A DNA stretch of 64,000 nucleotides from Ceratorhiza oryzae-sativae. Lineage: Eukaryota; Basidiomycota; Agaricomycetes; Cantharellales; Ceratobasidiaceae. The stretch is from NCBI GenBank assembly GCA_030998015.1, contig JARWMV010000232.1, forward strand, positions 1,054,001 to 1,118,000, given 5' to 3'. Position 1 is the first letter of the stretch. Every line of letters starts with the position of its first letter. This document shows positions 23,377-34,093 of the stretch, in pieces. Made by a program: the position numbers and the translations under genes. The notes below the pieces were generated by a model. That model was given only the letters and a program-made list of their open reading frames with translations. It was not told where the DNA came from and did not search any database.

Positions 23377-26300
23377 CTATGATAAACGTGTGACTAGGAT
23401 GCTTCCAACAGGTGTTTAGGTTGATGCTCACCAGCGGCGATTGTTTCTCCCCCACGCCTCAACAAGATCCGCCCCATCTCCTTATTGACCGAAAAGGGCT
23501 CGAGTGGGATGGACGCAGCGCGAGCGTTAGAGGACGCTCTGAGCGTAATCGTCACCTTGGCAGAACTCGATTTCGGCAATACACTTGCGAAATCATCACA
23601 TGAGCTGTGAACTCGATGGGCAGCAGCGACCTACCGAGGATTTCGCTTGATCACAGCACCTGTGGCGCGATCAACTGTCTCGATCAGCTTGGAGACCGTG
23701 GCGGGCACTTCACGTGAATGGTGGAAGAGCTCGACGGATGATCCACCAACGATAGGGAGCTGGACGTCAAAAACGATTATCTGGGCGGTGAAGGATGAGG
23801 CGAGGGGTACTACGTTATCCGGCGAGCACAGAACGGATCCGATGCTGCCAAAAGCTTTGTCAATAGAGATAAGCTAGGTCACGTAAATAAGGGATACTGA
23901 CTTGAGGTGAATAGGGTCTATGCCGACCAGGTAAAGCGTCACATTGGATCCTGCTGCAGCCCACTGCACATTGTTGTCATCCTTTTCGATGCCTGAGATA
24001 GGGTTCGTCAGTGCGTAGTGCAAAATACGAGCTATTTGAGACTCACTTCTAATCACCGCAGTCTCGTCGCCAGGAACCACCCGAACTTTTTCGCCAACCT
24101 GTACCACCCCTCCGCTCATTCGTCCTGAAACGCCGATACCCGATGAAGTAACACCCTTGAACACGTTGGAGAGGGGAATGCGCAGAGGCGCATCAAACTC
24201 TCGTGTGGGAGGTTCTAGCTGATCTACATGCCACGCGTTGGTCCTGTCAAGAGATCAGAAAAAGAAGGATCGACAAACCAAGAAAGTCGACTAGTGGCGG
24301 CTCACTCCACCAAGATCCAAGTGCTGGGTTGTCCATCTTGGTCAAGTTGACACCGGATACGCCCGCGCATGGCACAAACGCGATTCGAGATGCACTAAAG
24401 CCAGCCTGGATGAGGTAGGGAAACAGTACCCCTTGGATCTCGACAAATCGTAACTTCTTGAAGTCAACCTGGACAAATAGTATGCTTGAGTCAATAACAC
24501 ACCACCAGTCGGCAAACCACGCACCATATCCATCTTGTTGATAGCAACAACAATGTTTCTCACACCAAGACTCCGCACAACGCCAATGTGCTCTCGGGTT
24601 TGACCGCCCCCCTCAAACCCTTTTTCGAATGCGCCAGTAGCGGCGTCAACAACAAGAAGGGCGCAATCAGCCTGTGAAGCACCAGATATCATATTTGGTA
24701 CGAAGTCCTTGTGCCCGGGCGCATCCAGAATGGAGATGATTCGGTGCTCGGTTGGAAGAACGGACTGAGCTATATCCATCGTAATACCCCTGTCATCGAT
24801 TGAGTACTGCCGTTTGATGTCCGCACGACTCCCGGCTCACCTCTCTCGCTCTTCGGTACTCGCATCTAGCTCCCAGGCCCAACTGAAACTTGCCTTTCCA
24901 GCCTTTTCGCTCGCTCGTTCATGTTCCCGGCGCCTCTTCTCTTCGACTTGACCACATTCGTACAACAGGCGTCCCATCAATGTCGATTTCCCAGCGTCGA
25001 CATGTCCTAAAGGGCCTTTAGCATAACCGCCGGTTATATCCGCCGAACAGTGCATACCGATGACTACCAGGCTCAACCTCTTCCGTCCTTCGGCGTCCCC
25101 CATACTCGCCTCTTTTCTAGCTTCTTCGAGAACGCGTTCCCTCGCAATCGTTACCTTTGGCGGAGGAAGTTCCTCGGCCTGTGATTCCGCATCATCTGGC
25201 CTTTGGATATTGAGACCAGCCATATCCACCTCGAGCGGATTTGCAGCTATTTCAACTTTCTTCTTTGACGTAGATGCGGGCGCGCGCGATGGCGGGGGGT
25301 TCTTTGGTGCTACCTTGGTCGATGGAGGTTGTTTATTCGGGTTCACTTTTTTCAAACCTGGTGGACCGTTGGCTTTGTGAACAGCTGCAATTCAGAAAAA
25401 CTTTAGCATTCATTTCAACAACGATTTGGAAGCAAATATGAATCGAAAATAAGACATTCATTTGCGCAAAGTATCTCCAGGGTATCCGGGTATTGGTTAT
25501 TTCCTAGCTCCCCCACGCTAGACGCTTTCTTGAACGCATTGAGCCGGGTTCCCTCTCGCGAGGCCATCACGGTGTCATCGGGCGATGGCGTATCGAATTG
25601 AAATACAGAAGGGGGTGGTCCAGACATAATCCCAGAGTAGACTTGAGCAAACGAACCGCCTGGCTCAGCTCCTGTACGCCGTTTGACGAGAACGTTCCCG
25701 AACGGTGACGGACCCGCCCTGAGAGCCAGCATCCTTGGGGATCCACTTGGGGGTAGCGAAACAGCATCGGAGCTGGGAGGTCGCAAGGCATGAAAAATCT
25801 CGAACTCTGATTTGGCAGTGGGCCTGTCCGACTCTGGCTCTGGTGCCTCTGGCGGTGGTTGGGGTCGAGCCGCGGCTTCCTGTGCTTCTTTTTGTGCCTT
25901 TATGCGTTGAGCGAGCTTAGACAATGGGGCTGCCTGGGCCTGAGGTTGGCGAGATAGCGAAGATAGAGACGTAGTACGTTGTGCGGCGGTTTTCTGAGCC
26001 AATGTGGACAATTTGGACACTTTCGCCGGGAGAGGTGTGGTGTTTGTTGTTGGTGAGGTTTTTGGCGGCTCCGCCACAGGGGAGGAGACATTCTGGGGAG
26101 GCCCCTTCCGGGACAGCCCTTTGGCAAGGCTAGCAAGGCCAGACGTCTTGACGGATCCACCCGGCGCAGGGCTAGATCCAGCTTGTTTACGCTGGAGTGC
26201 AAGCCGTTGCAATGCGGTCAGAGGTGCTTGGATGGATTCGTCCTGGTCGGGTGCTAGCACCGGTGGATACCCATAATGAGATACGATGGCCGGATGATAG

Positions 26301-26888
26301 AATAAGAACGAAATACAGCCACGCCGATCCCTCACACAGCTCAAAAGTGGGAAGAAAATATAAAGGGGAGCGTAAGGAACGTGAACGAACCTTTTTTGGC
26401 AGCGGCTGCAGCTTGTTTTGCTCGTTGATCTTTGTGCAGAAATTAACGTTAGATCGTTCAAACGCAACGCGACTTCAAAGCCCTCACCTAGTAGCCATGA
26501 AATTGTACCCTCCACATCAAAATACGAGTCCCAGAGTGCGTCCTTGATCTGTTTGTCTTTGATGCCAGACTCATCTTCGTCCCCAAGCACGGACCGGACT
26601 TGCACAAGCCCAGTGTTCATTTGGTCTAACCGCAACATCAGCCGGAGAACTAGCAATAAGGAGTTTATTACCTCTCTGCTGGGCGGTCATTTCCTCTAAA
26701 TCATCAAGTGGCTCGGTAACTGTCAGATAATTCGAATTGCTGGAGTGGGCATACCATCTTCATCATAGTCACCAGAAAGATCGTCTTCCGCGAGTTCATC
26801 TCAAGGGCTGTTAAAATTGGTGATTCACGTAGTAATAATAAAACTTACCATGGATGTTCAAATTCCTCACATCTCGGTGTCTTGACAT
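23377..26888 (-). CDS. HBS1: Hbs1-type translational GTPase
   Basis: eRF3/EF1A-like GTPase that, with Dom34/Pelota, rescues stalled ribosomes in no-go and non-stop decay (family knowledge). Fifteen exons: 26888-26849, 26799-26755, 26719-26672, 26625-26488, 26429-26391, 26253-25456, 25384-25058, 25006-24841, 24789-24525, 24468-24275, 24243-24047, 23992-23902, 23844-23635, 23583-23432, 23393-23377; total 908 residues. The N-terminus has the Hbs1 helical domain ([19 protein letters not shown]). A long Ser/Pro/Ala-rich linker follows. The GTPase has G1 [10 protein letters not shown]3 DAPGHKDF, G4 NKMD; switch region ends ERGITMD. Domains II and III follow ([34 protein letters not shown]). Several introns are only 35-46 nt. 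Domain II/III exon ends are a little less sure. Confidence 0.93.
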
Positions 26889-27244
26889 GTTTGAAGTTAA
26901 ATTAGGATAGCCTTGAGTAGGGTGTGGCTTGATTCAGAAATAGGAAACCGCTGATCAATGGCAAGTCACGATGACATCAGACAAAAAACCGTTTGAAATG
27001 GGAGTTACCAGCCACCACTTGCCACTGGGTCGGTCAAGCGATATTTCCCTTAGAGTAACTTGCGTGGGCTCCGCGTTTCATGAAACCGATACTTGGCCAT
27101 TATATAAAGGCATAAAAATGTCTGAGATCAATATATGGAATATTGAAACAGGCCCCATCCAAGATCGGCGAATACAAAAATCCACTCCCAAAATGACAGA
27201 AACCAATGTCCAAAGAACGTACGAGAAATAGGGAGCAGAAAACG
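26889..27244. other. Intergenic region
   Basis: 356 bp between HBS1 and the glycoprotein gene (both minus). AT-rich; a short open frame at 26971-27231 (plus) has no recognisable content. Confidence 0.3.
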
Positions 27245-28510
27245 TTATTCTCTCCAAGTGCTGTCGTAAGCGGGAGGTAGTGTTGCTGGCTGTTCTTGAT
27301 GCACCCCACCCATCAAGCGAACGCCTGCGTCACTTTCTTGAACTGGGCCTACTGACTCTGGCTCACGTCGAGTACGACGTTTGGCAGGCGTGTTTGGATT
27401 AGAAGCTGCTCGAGCTAGTTCGTGTATCGGCTGAGAGCTAGAGCTCGGCGTCACACCTGCAGACGGCGCGCCATTTGAGGATGAGCCTATTTGGGTACCT
27501 GACGAGCTGGCAGAACGGATACTTCTGATCTTCGTGGAGACGAGTTGATCACCCGTGCGCAAACTATCTATCATCATCATATCAGCACGGGGATCTCGGA
27601 GTATGCGCATCTAAACAACTTACTCTGCGACACCGCAGCGGCTGGGATAAAGGGTTCAACGACCGTGCCATTGCTGTCTGCGGACAAGTCCAAGGTTGCC
27701 TTTGCGCCTGGCGTTGATCGTGCTCTCCGGGCCCTGCAGCGCCGCCATAACACCAGTAATACCAGCAGGAGTAGCACGGCAACTCCTCCAGCAATTCCTC
27801 CTGCGATTGAACCTGTGGAAACGCGGCTAGATGGGTTTCTGTTCCAATAAGAGTTGGTTCCAGAGCTCGCCGTGCTCATAGACGTCGAAGAAGGCGAAGG
27901 CAAGAGGGAAGGGGTGTCGCTGGGATCGGTCACTACTGTATTTGTGACATTCACGCAGCTAGCGTCTGAAGACGGTGCCACTGTAACAACGTCTACGAAA
28001 AGAGTTAGTCAATTCCTGAAAGGTAAGAAAATAGACCTGCTTGTATAAATATCTGTGGCGTTTCCGTCTACGAGCTGAAACCACAGTTGGGTGCCCGTCG
28101 GAAAGTTGACGTGCCATTTCATCTGGCTAGTAGATGTTGTCCCAACGCCTGTGAGCTTGTAGCTGTTGTGCTTCCCAGAGACGGACAAGACGTAGGGAGT
28201 CTGCAGGGCTTGTTGTCAACCCCACGTGCAGTACGCTTATTGAAGACCCACCATACCACCATCCCACCGGACCGTCGCATAATCACATTGCACACGTATG
28301 GGGTCGCTGCGAAGAGTGGGATAAGCCAAAAGCGCCACAGTTGTCTGTGGTCAAATGATTCGTACGGCGTGACCAAGCGAAAGGATCCTGTATAACACGC
28401 GTTGGTCAAAAAGATTGGTCGATAGCAAAAATTAGTGCACCTTTCGAAATCTGTGCGGAGACTGTGTGAAAGTAGCCAAGGTAGCAGAGCAGCGTCGTCA
28501 GTAGATACAT
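27245..28510 (-). CDS. Single-pass membrane glycoprotein with signal peptide
   Basis: Unrecognised family. Exons 28510-28441, 28387-28257, 28200-28041, 27992-27624, 27567-27245 give 350 residues. Visible in order: a signal peptide (MYLLTTLLCYLGYFHTVSAQ); an outer region of about 130 residues with PYVLSVSGKHNSYKL and WHVNFPTGTQLWFQL, looking like a beta-sandwich; a Ser/Thr/Pro-rich stalk with N-glycosylation sites; one transmembrane segment preceded by a Gly-rich turn (GSIAGGIAGGVAVLLLLVLL) and followed by Arg-rich stop-transfer residues; and a Ser/Pro-rich cytosolic tail ending PPAYDSTWRE. The layout is that of fungal wall-stress sensors of the Mid2/Wsc kind, but homology is not claimed. Exons 3 and 4 only join in phase through a GC donor. 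It diverges from the I9 inhibitor genes. Confidence 0.68.
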
Positions 28511-28679
28511 CCTCGTCGTGGTTCACGGACGGTCAACATTGGCTTGAGAGGAATTTGTCCCTCATGCGACCGGGGTCGCATATGCTTGGACCGGCGCTTC
28601 AAGCGCGCCTTGTTGCTTCCTGCATCGCCACGTTCCCTTCCAGCTTGCCACAACAGCGGATAAACGCACACAACACGCC
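28511..28679. promoter_or_regulatory. Divergent promoter, glycoprotein / I9 inhibitor 1
   Basis: 169 bp lie between the two proposed start codons, so promoter elements for both must be here or inside the genes. No clear TATA box. Confidence 0.4.
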
Positions 28680-29081
28680 ATGAGGAGTATGCTCCCACAC
28701 AAGACGATAAGATACATCTGATTCATACGTTGAGCCAGGCTACATTATAGTATTCAAAGAGTCGGCTTCGGAGAATGACATCAACGAATGTATCAGTCGC
28801 ATTACCGGATCAGGTATGCCCGGTTTAATTCTCTTTTGTGGATCTACATTCTCACACGTCCTAGGCGGCAAGATCACACATAACTATGACACCCTCATGA
28901 AAGCCATCGCCGTCCAGATGGATGACACCTTTGTCCAATCATTTTCCCAGGACGATGCTGTAGATTTCGTCGGTCAGCCTTCTCAATCTGTACACCCCAA
29001 AGAGCTTTCATTCACACTCGCTGCGACTTGGCAGAGCTTGATGGCATCGCAACGATTCAGGGCGGAGCCGGGATATTCTAA
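28680..29081 (+). CDS. I9 / Pbi2-like proteinase inhibitor, copy 1
   Basis: Small cytosolic or vacuolar inhibitor of subtilisin-type proteases, like yeast Pbi2, which corresponds to a free-standing subtilisin propeptide (family knowledge). Four exons, 28680-28686, 28739-28813, 28865-28972, 29035-29081, give 78 residues, the normal size. Seen: SYIIVFKESASENDI at the N-terminus, GGKITHNYDTLMKAIAVQM in the middle, AVDFVELDG near the end, and the C-terminus GGAGIF. The usual EPDG is ELDG here. The start codon lies in a 7-nt exon, chosen because it is the only ATG that joins in phase to the conserved YIIVFK strand. The next gene is a second member of the same family. Confidence 0.77.
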
Positions 29082-29526
29082 CATCACTCCCGTGACCCTG
29101 TAATTACCCCCGCATATCAATGAAATCACCCCCAGTTGATCCGTGATAAAACCTTCAAACTGTAATCGAAACGAAAGTCGACACACCAAGACATTACACT
29201 ATAGCAGCGCTATGCTAAAGTGTAGGCGGAGGTGCTAGGCTTACTGGTGGGTTGAACTATATAGGACCTCGTTGACGGGCCAAGGTTCTTTCAAATGCGA
29301 ACGCTTTCAACCTGCTCACGTTCAGCAGCTAGGCCGCCGATCTGGAGGCTGAGCGCTATTACGCAACCTTCTGACCGTGCAAGCCGCCGCCCGGCGGCCT
29401 GGCTCTCCTGCCAAGCACCCACGCCTTACGCCCGGATGCCAAAAGGGTCATGACCCTTGGCTGGGCTCACATATATAAGACTCGATAGGCATGCTATCGT
29501 TCATCCAGGAACCACCACAACTAGCT
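29082..29526. other. Intergenic region between the two I9 genes
   Basis: 445 bp. Contains a TATA-like ataTATAAg at 29471-29479, about 50 bp upstream of the second I9 start. No ORF. Confidence 0.4.
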
Positions 29527-29930
29527 ATGGCCCCTACGCCCGAAGAACCTGCTAGTACGCCCACCATCTCCTCTGTCGAGGTGTTCTCTGTCGACGTTAA
29601 CACTCTGCCGTACAGCGTACATCATCGTTTTCAAGTCCACGGTCACCACTGAGGAAATGAACAATTACCTCGATCATGTTCCCCCGCGTAAGCACTTAAC
29701 TCTGCTACTACGTTCGATACCGACATGGTTCTTGCTAGCTATTAAAGTTACAAATCGTCTCTATGCAATCAAGGAGGCTATCGTAAGAGCGACGCCGAGG
29801 GATATCCACTTGCTTGACAAATACAAACCAGGCATGGTTGAGGCTATAGGTTGGTGTCCCCTATTGAAATATTTGTCCTGGCTGAACTGATGTTTGTACA
29901 GAGCCGGACGGCACGGTTGGGATTTTTTAA
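29527..29930 (+). CDS. I9 / Pbi2-like proteinase inhibitor, copy 2
   Basis: Four exons, 29527-29554, 29616-29687, 29739-29849, 29902-29930, give 79 residues. It shares with copy 1 the YIIVFK strand (TYIIVFKSTVTTEEMNNYL), the central basic segment (IKVTNRLYAIKEAI) and the C-terminus, here IEPDGTVGIF with the canonical EPDG. The first and last introns sit at the same places and in the same phase (phase 1 before YII, phase 1 within the codon for the E of E-x-DG) as in copy 1, so the two are tandem duplicates. Sequence divergence between them is high, so the duplication is not recent. Confidence 0.78.
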
Positions 29931-30183
29931 CTCCTTATTTGGTACTTCACATTAGCAAGTACCTAGCCGGATAACAAGAAAGGATTGGTGACTTATTACC
30001 ATGGTATATTTCCCAAATCCCCTGGATAGATTTTGAGTTTTCTGCTCTGCTCTGCATGTTATAGCAACAAATATGATGTTACATTGATCTGATCGTAGAA
30101 GCGGCGTGATCGTTCCAAAATATCCTTGTGATAAGCCAATCGTCATAACACGACCACGACCAGCAGCTAGTCGATACCTCGAT

Positions 30184-30975
30184 ATGGGTATGCATATGCA
30201 ACCGCAAATGCACAGGAAAACTGTGCTAATCTTGCGCTTCAGCCACTTCAGAGACCGTGAACTTCAACGCCGCACACCCCCCTCAAGAAAGGGCAATCCA
30301 AGCATTCAACGAAGGTACATGATTATCCGTTTCAGCTAATTTGGTCTTGACCCTTGGGTGCAAGTACTTCCCAAGATCAAACTTGCTGTTATCAGTTCGC
30401 GCCACGACTGGGATAAACATGAACCGAGGATGTGGTCGAGAGCGAGTGGTCTAGGTGACCCCGAGCTCTCGAGCTTTGACATCGAGAACGATCTGGTTGA
30501 AGTTCGTGCTGGAGCCACTTCTTACGGTACTATCAGTCAGTTCGTTTTCTCGTTATTTCATTCAGACATCCTGACTATCTTGGATCCGATAGTTCTTGGC
30601 AAGATTAGAATCCCTGCGATCAACGATGCGGAGGGCGAAGGCTTCATCCACGTTAGGTTAGTAGTCCAGCAATAACCAAGGTGGAGTGGATCTAAAAATA
30701 GGCCATCGGTGCTGGTAGGATTCATGATCCGCCTAACAAGTGGGTATCCACCATCTGCTCGAGATCCACCCCACCCTAACTATTCACGTGTGCAGCGTGC
30801 GCTTTGACGCAGCCCGGTCATAGTGATCTGCTCATTTCTAAGAATCTAGGGCACCGAAGACGTACTTTTCCACTCGCTGTTCACCGACGAAGGCAGCCCG
30901 GATGCTGACGGTAGGCCTACCACTTTTCGCGCAATCCAAACCCGCGATACTCCACTTGAGTTCTTCAACGAGTAA
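30184..30975 (+). CDS. Hypothetical protein
   Basis: Not recognised. Exons 30184-30187, 30243-30314, 30365-30526, 30566-30656, 30702-30789, 30850-30975 keep phase and give 180 residues. The start (MATSETVNFNAAHPPQERA) uses a 4-nt first exon. Seen: a charged alpha/beta sequence with KIKLAVISSRHDWDKHEP, DIENDLVEVRAGA, VLGKIRIPAINDAEGEGF, and an ending RDTPLEFFNE. No signal peptide or membrane segment; soluble. Intron 4 of 39 nt and the last two joins are less certain. It lies 254 bp downstream of I9 copy 2 in the same direction. Confidence 0.55.
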
Positions 30976-31169
30976 AGGGATGTAAGTAACACACGAAGCT
31001 ACTCGGCAATTATAAACTGACCGGATTACAATTAGTACGAGATGCAAGTGTCGATACAACAATGCGAGAAATGTATGAACATATACAATGAATTAATAAC
31101 AGCAGCTCAGTCGGAAAACATGTGTGCAGACACAAAGATCTCAACATAGCACAACCGTCCTGATTTCCT

Positions 31170-31948
31170 TTATTCTCCCATAACACTGTGTTCTGCGCCC
31201 TTGATGCTCCCTCCAGCCTTTGCCATCTTGTTGAAGAAATCCCTAATTCCCATGGTGACCAACTGGAACAGAACTCAGTGGCTTGTTTATCTGGCGATGG
31301 CGTAACCTACATTGTGATCCTCTTGTGACGAGCCACCGTACACCGCAACCACACCCATGGGTGTAATCGGCGAGTTTTGTAGCCATATTGGGAATGCTGG
31401 GGACACGAAGGCATTAAAATACATCCAACAAAGCACCAGTCGGACTTGCCTCCGCCCTCCATCAAAAACTCTGGAGAGGGCAACCCAAGTTGCTCCTGCG
31501 TTTTGCCGACAGCCTAGAGGTCACGTCAGTTGTTTGCAGAACGCAGACTAGTTGGAGTGAAGAATATACCTTCATGCCCATGGAAACATAATAGCTGCTA
31601 TGTCCTGTACGTTTGACTACGTTCATAATCGCGTTTAGTCGAATCCAACTATCCAGGCTAACATCGCTGCCTTCTCCAACCGTGCATGCGAAAAGAATAT
31701 GTCCAGCCACGGTTTGAATCGAGATTACTAGGCCCTTTCCCTGCAAACGATGGTGTTTTGGTTAAATACCTGTACAGAATATATGAATTTCTTTGTGCAC
31801 AGCTCACCTTGGCGTGTCTTATCGATCCCCTAAATCGCTTCCGAAGAATTAACCCGAGCGTGACGGCATCCTCCGACTTGAACGAGGGAAACCTGAGCGT
31901 AAACTCCTCGGTCAGAGTTGCGGACGCGATCTCAGAATCACTGGGCAT
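31170..31948 (-). CDS. UPF0303 / YBR137W-like protein (GlcG-HbpS fold)
   Basis: Small soluble protein of the UPF0303 group; the yeast member YBR137W is a decameric protein linked to the GET pathway, biochemical role unclear (family knowledge). Exons 31948-31808, 31740-31570, 31513-31450, 31396-31311, 31262-31170 give 184 residues. Motifs: LTEEFTLRFPSFKSEDAVTL, GLVISIQTVAGHILF, NVVKRTGHSSYY, EGGAFPIWLQN, PMGVVAVYGGSSQEDH. The intron 31397-31449 has a GC donor (GCAAGT); the join restores the conserved GGAFP motif exactly, so the model is convincing. Confidence 0.88.
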
Positions 31949-32665
31949 AGCTAGCCGTGGTGGTCGGTAGGTTGAGAAGGAAACGGGCTAGATCTACTGC
32001 AGATCAGTACGTGGTGGGGAGAAAAAAGCGCATGGCACAGATAGACAGGGCTGATATACGACTGGTTGGCGGAGCTGGTTCGCCACCACGCTTGAACAAT
32101 GTGGTTGACTGCAAGCACTTGTGCCAAATATGGACTAGAGCTGCGCCCGGGGTATAATCTCGACAAGAACTGGCACTTACCTATGCGCCCAAGCCACCGC
32201 AATCTATCGAGTCAGCCGACACGGTTCGAACAAGGCGCCAGATAGACCGCAAACAAACATGTTGAACAAAGCCTCAGGGTTGGCTGTGGCTGTGCATCGG
32301 CGATCAACCAGCCCATGTAGCCGCAATGGGCTGAATCTGCCGTCTTGGGGGTAGTGCTCAGACCCAGAGCTGTAGGCGGCGCAGTCGCCGGGCCAATCTG
32401 TCGTACGAAACGAGCATCTTGACCGCACGCGTCAAATTCGGGCGCTGACCCGCTCGCAGAAAACGCAACGCCGGAGTCTTTTGCCGTGGAGAACTCCGGT
32501 AGTTCGGACCATTATTGCATGTTTAGGGCTATGTGTGCAGTACAAAAGGAGCCACCGAGCTCGCCCGTCTGGCACTCCCATGATCCTTCTGCTTCAGCAT
32601 CCGCTCATTTAAAGGCCTCGGTCTCGCTCTTTCTTTCCCTTTCACTCGGAATCCGCCTCGAAAGC
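31949..32665. other. Divergent intergenic region
   Basis: About 700 bp between UPF0303 (minus) and the next plus-strand gene. The frame of the latter stays open upstream to an ATG at 32486, so its 5' part may be coding; otherwise nothing recognisable. Confidence 0.35.
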
Positions 32666-33602
32666 ATGCAATACCACTCGTTTTTTGAACCCTATCAGCT
32701 TCCAAGTGGCGAATGGACATCGCTGCACTTGACCTGGGCGAGAGCTCCGGTTCCTGGCTCCTCCAAATACTCGCCCTGGCGTCTCGTCTGCTCGCATCAC
32801 ATACACGACCGTGGCCTTCGAGCCCAGTACGAGGCGTATGGCGATTTCCGGCTAGCCCAAGAGGCGCGACATGTCCGAGAATTATATGCCAACCGATCCG
32901 CCTGCCCCGCTCCTCCGTGTTCCTGCAACGCCACCATCAATATTCCGGAAGGGCTCTGGGAGGGCGAACATCATCCAGAGGATAGCCCCCAGCAATGGGG
33001 CGACATCGGCCCAACGTCGCGTAGGCGAGAGAGGAAGTATGTCCATCCGCATTTCAATTGGATAATCGATTGACGCGGCACCCAGGCGCTCGTTTCATCC
33101 TACTCGCTCCTGTTGCAATAAGCCCAATCAGGGCTTCGACAATCACCCCTATCACGATCCTCCACCGCCCCGTACAGAACGTTCTCGCACCCAGTCCGGA
33201 TTGCGGGCTCCGCCACATCCGCCATCTCGGAGGCCTACTCCGGAGCAACTCACGGAAGCCTGGGGCACCTACCGACGAAGATGCCGTTCCATGTGTAATC
33301 CGGCTCGTTCCGCCACTCCAGGCCGACAACCGCTGACGTTCTCATCGATTCCGTGGCCGGTTTTCGGAACCGTCACTCGAATTTCTGACCTCAATTATTC
33401 TTCGATACGTAGTTTCTTGTGCACACCGGACAGCGATTACAATGAGCAACGGGCTCGAGTCAAGGATGCACTTTTAATCTTTCACCCCGATAAATCTTTC
33501 TCCCGCTGGGTTTCTCAGTTGCGATCTGAGGACGTATCGGCTGTCCAAGAGGCACTCATCGTCGTCACTCGCCATCTTACCACCATCCTTCAATATCTTT
33601 AG
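32666..33602 (+). CDS. Hypothetical protein with C-terminal HPDK motif
   Basis: Two exons, 32666-33036 and 33086-33602, give 295 residues (355 if the in-frame ATG at 32486 is used). The N-terminus begins MQYHSFFEPYQLPSGEWTSL; the middle is a long low-complexity Pro/Arg/Ser/His-rich stretch; the C-terminus is an ordered region, IPWPVF followed by a helical block with VKDALLIFHPDKSFSRWV and EALIVVTRHLTTIL. HPDK preceded by a helix recalls the J-domain HPD loop, but the spacing and the rest differ, so DnaJ function is not claimed. The single intron restores one frame across the stop at 33062-33064. Confidence 0.58.
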
Positions 33603-34093
33603 ATCCCGATTCAATTGGATTTGGTCGCTCTTTCTCCCCCTTGTTCTCCGCAGCGCGTCTTTGAGATACATTGGTTCATTGCTACTTATTTCAACATCCA
33701 CTGGTTATTCACTGTATCCATAATTTTTCCCTTTGCTGCACGTTTAGCCTGTGATTCATTATACGTCGCTAAGAATCAGGCAAGAAAAGTTCATGTGTCT
33801 CTCGAGGCCGGGGCAACAAGAACCTACATATGCCATCCATTTAATTGGAAAGTGAGCGGGGTGATCTCGATGGGCAGTGAATCCAAGTCATCCAATCTAT
33901 GAAATCATCAGCACTCTTAAACATGGAGAAGTCCAATACCAGTACATGGGCCACTCGCCGCGCCAGGCACCCGAGTCTTAGCCGCCGAGGGTCCTGGAAT
34001 ATGCGACGCATACATCAAAGGCACCTAGCACAGCCACGCTGTACTTGGGAGTTCGGATCAACCTCTGGGCATCTGTCGCTTACGGCTTCAACC
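33603..34093. other. Intergenic region upstream of GH88
   Basis: 491 bp. The ORF that starts at 33899 runs in frame into the GH88 gene, but the signal peptide marks 34094 as the start, so the rest is leader. Confidence 0.4.
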
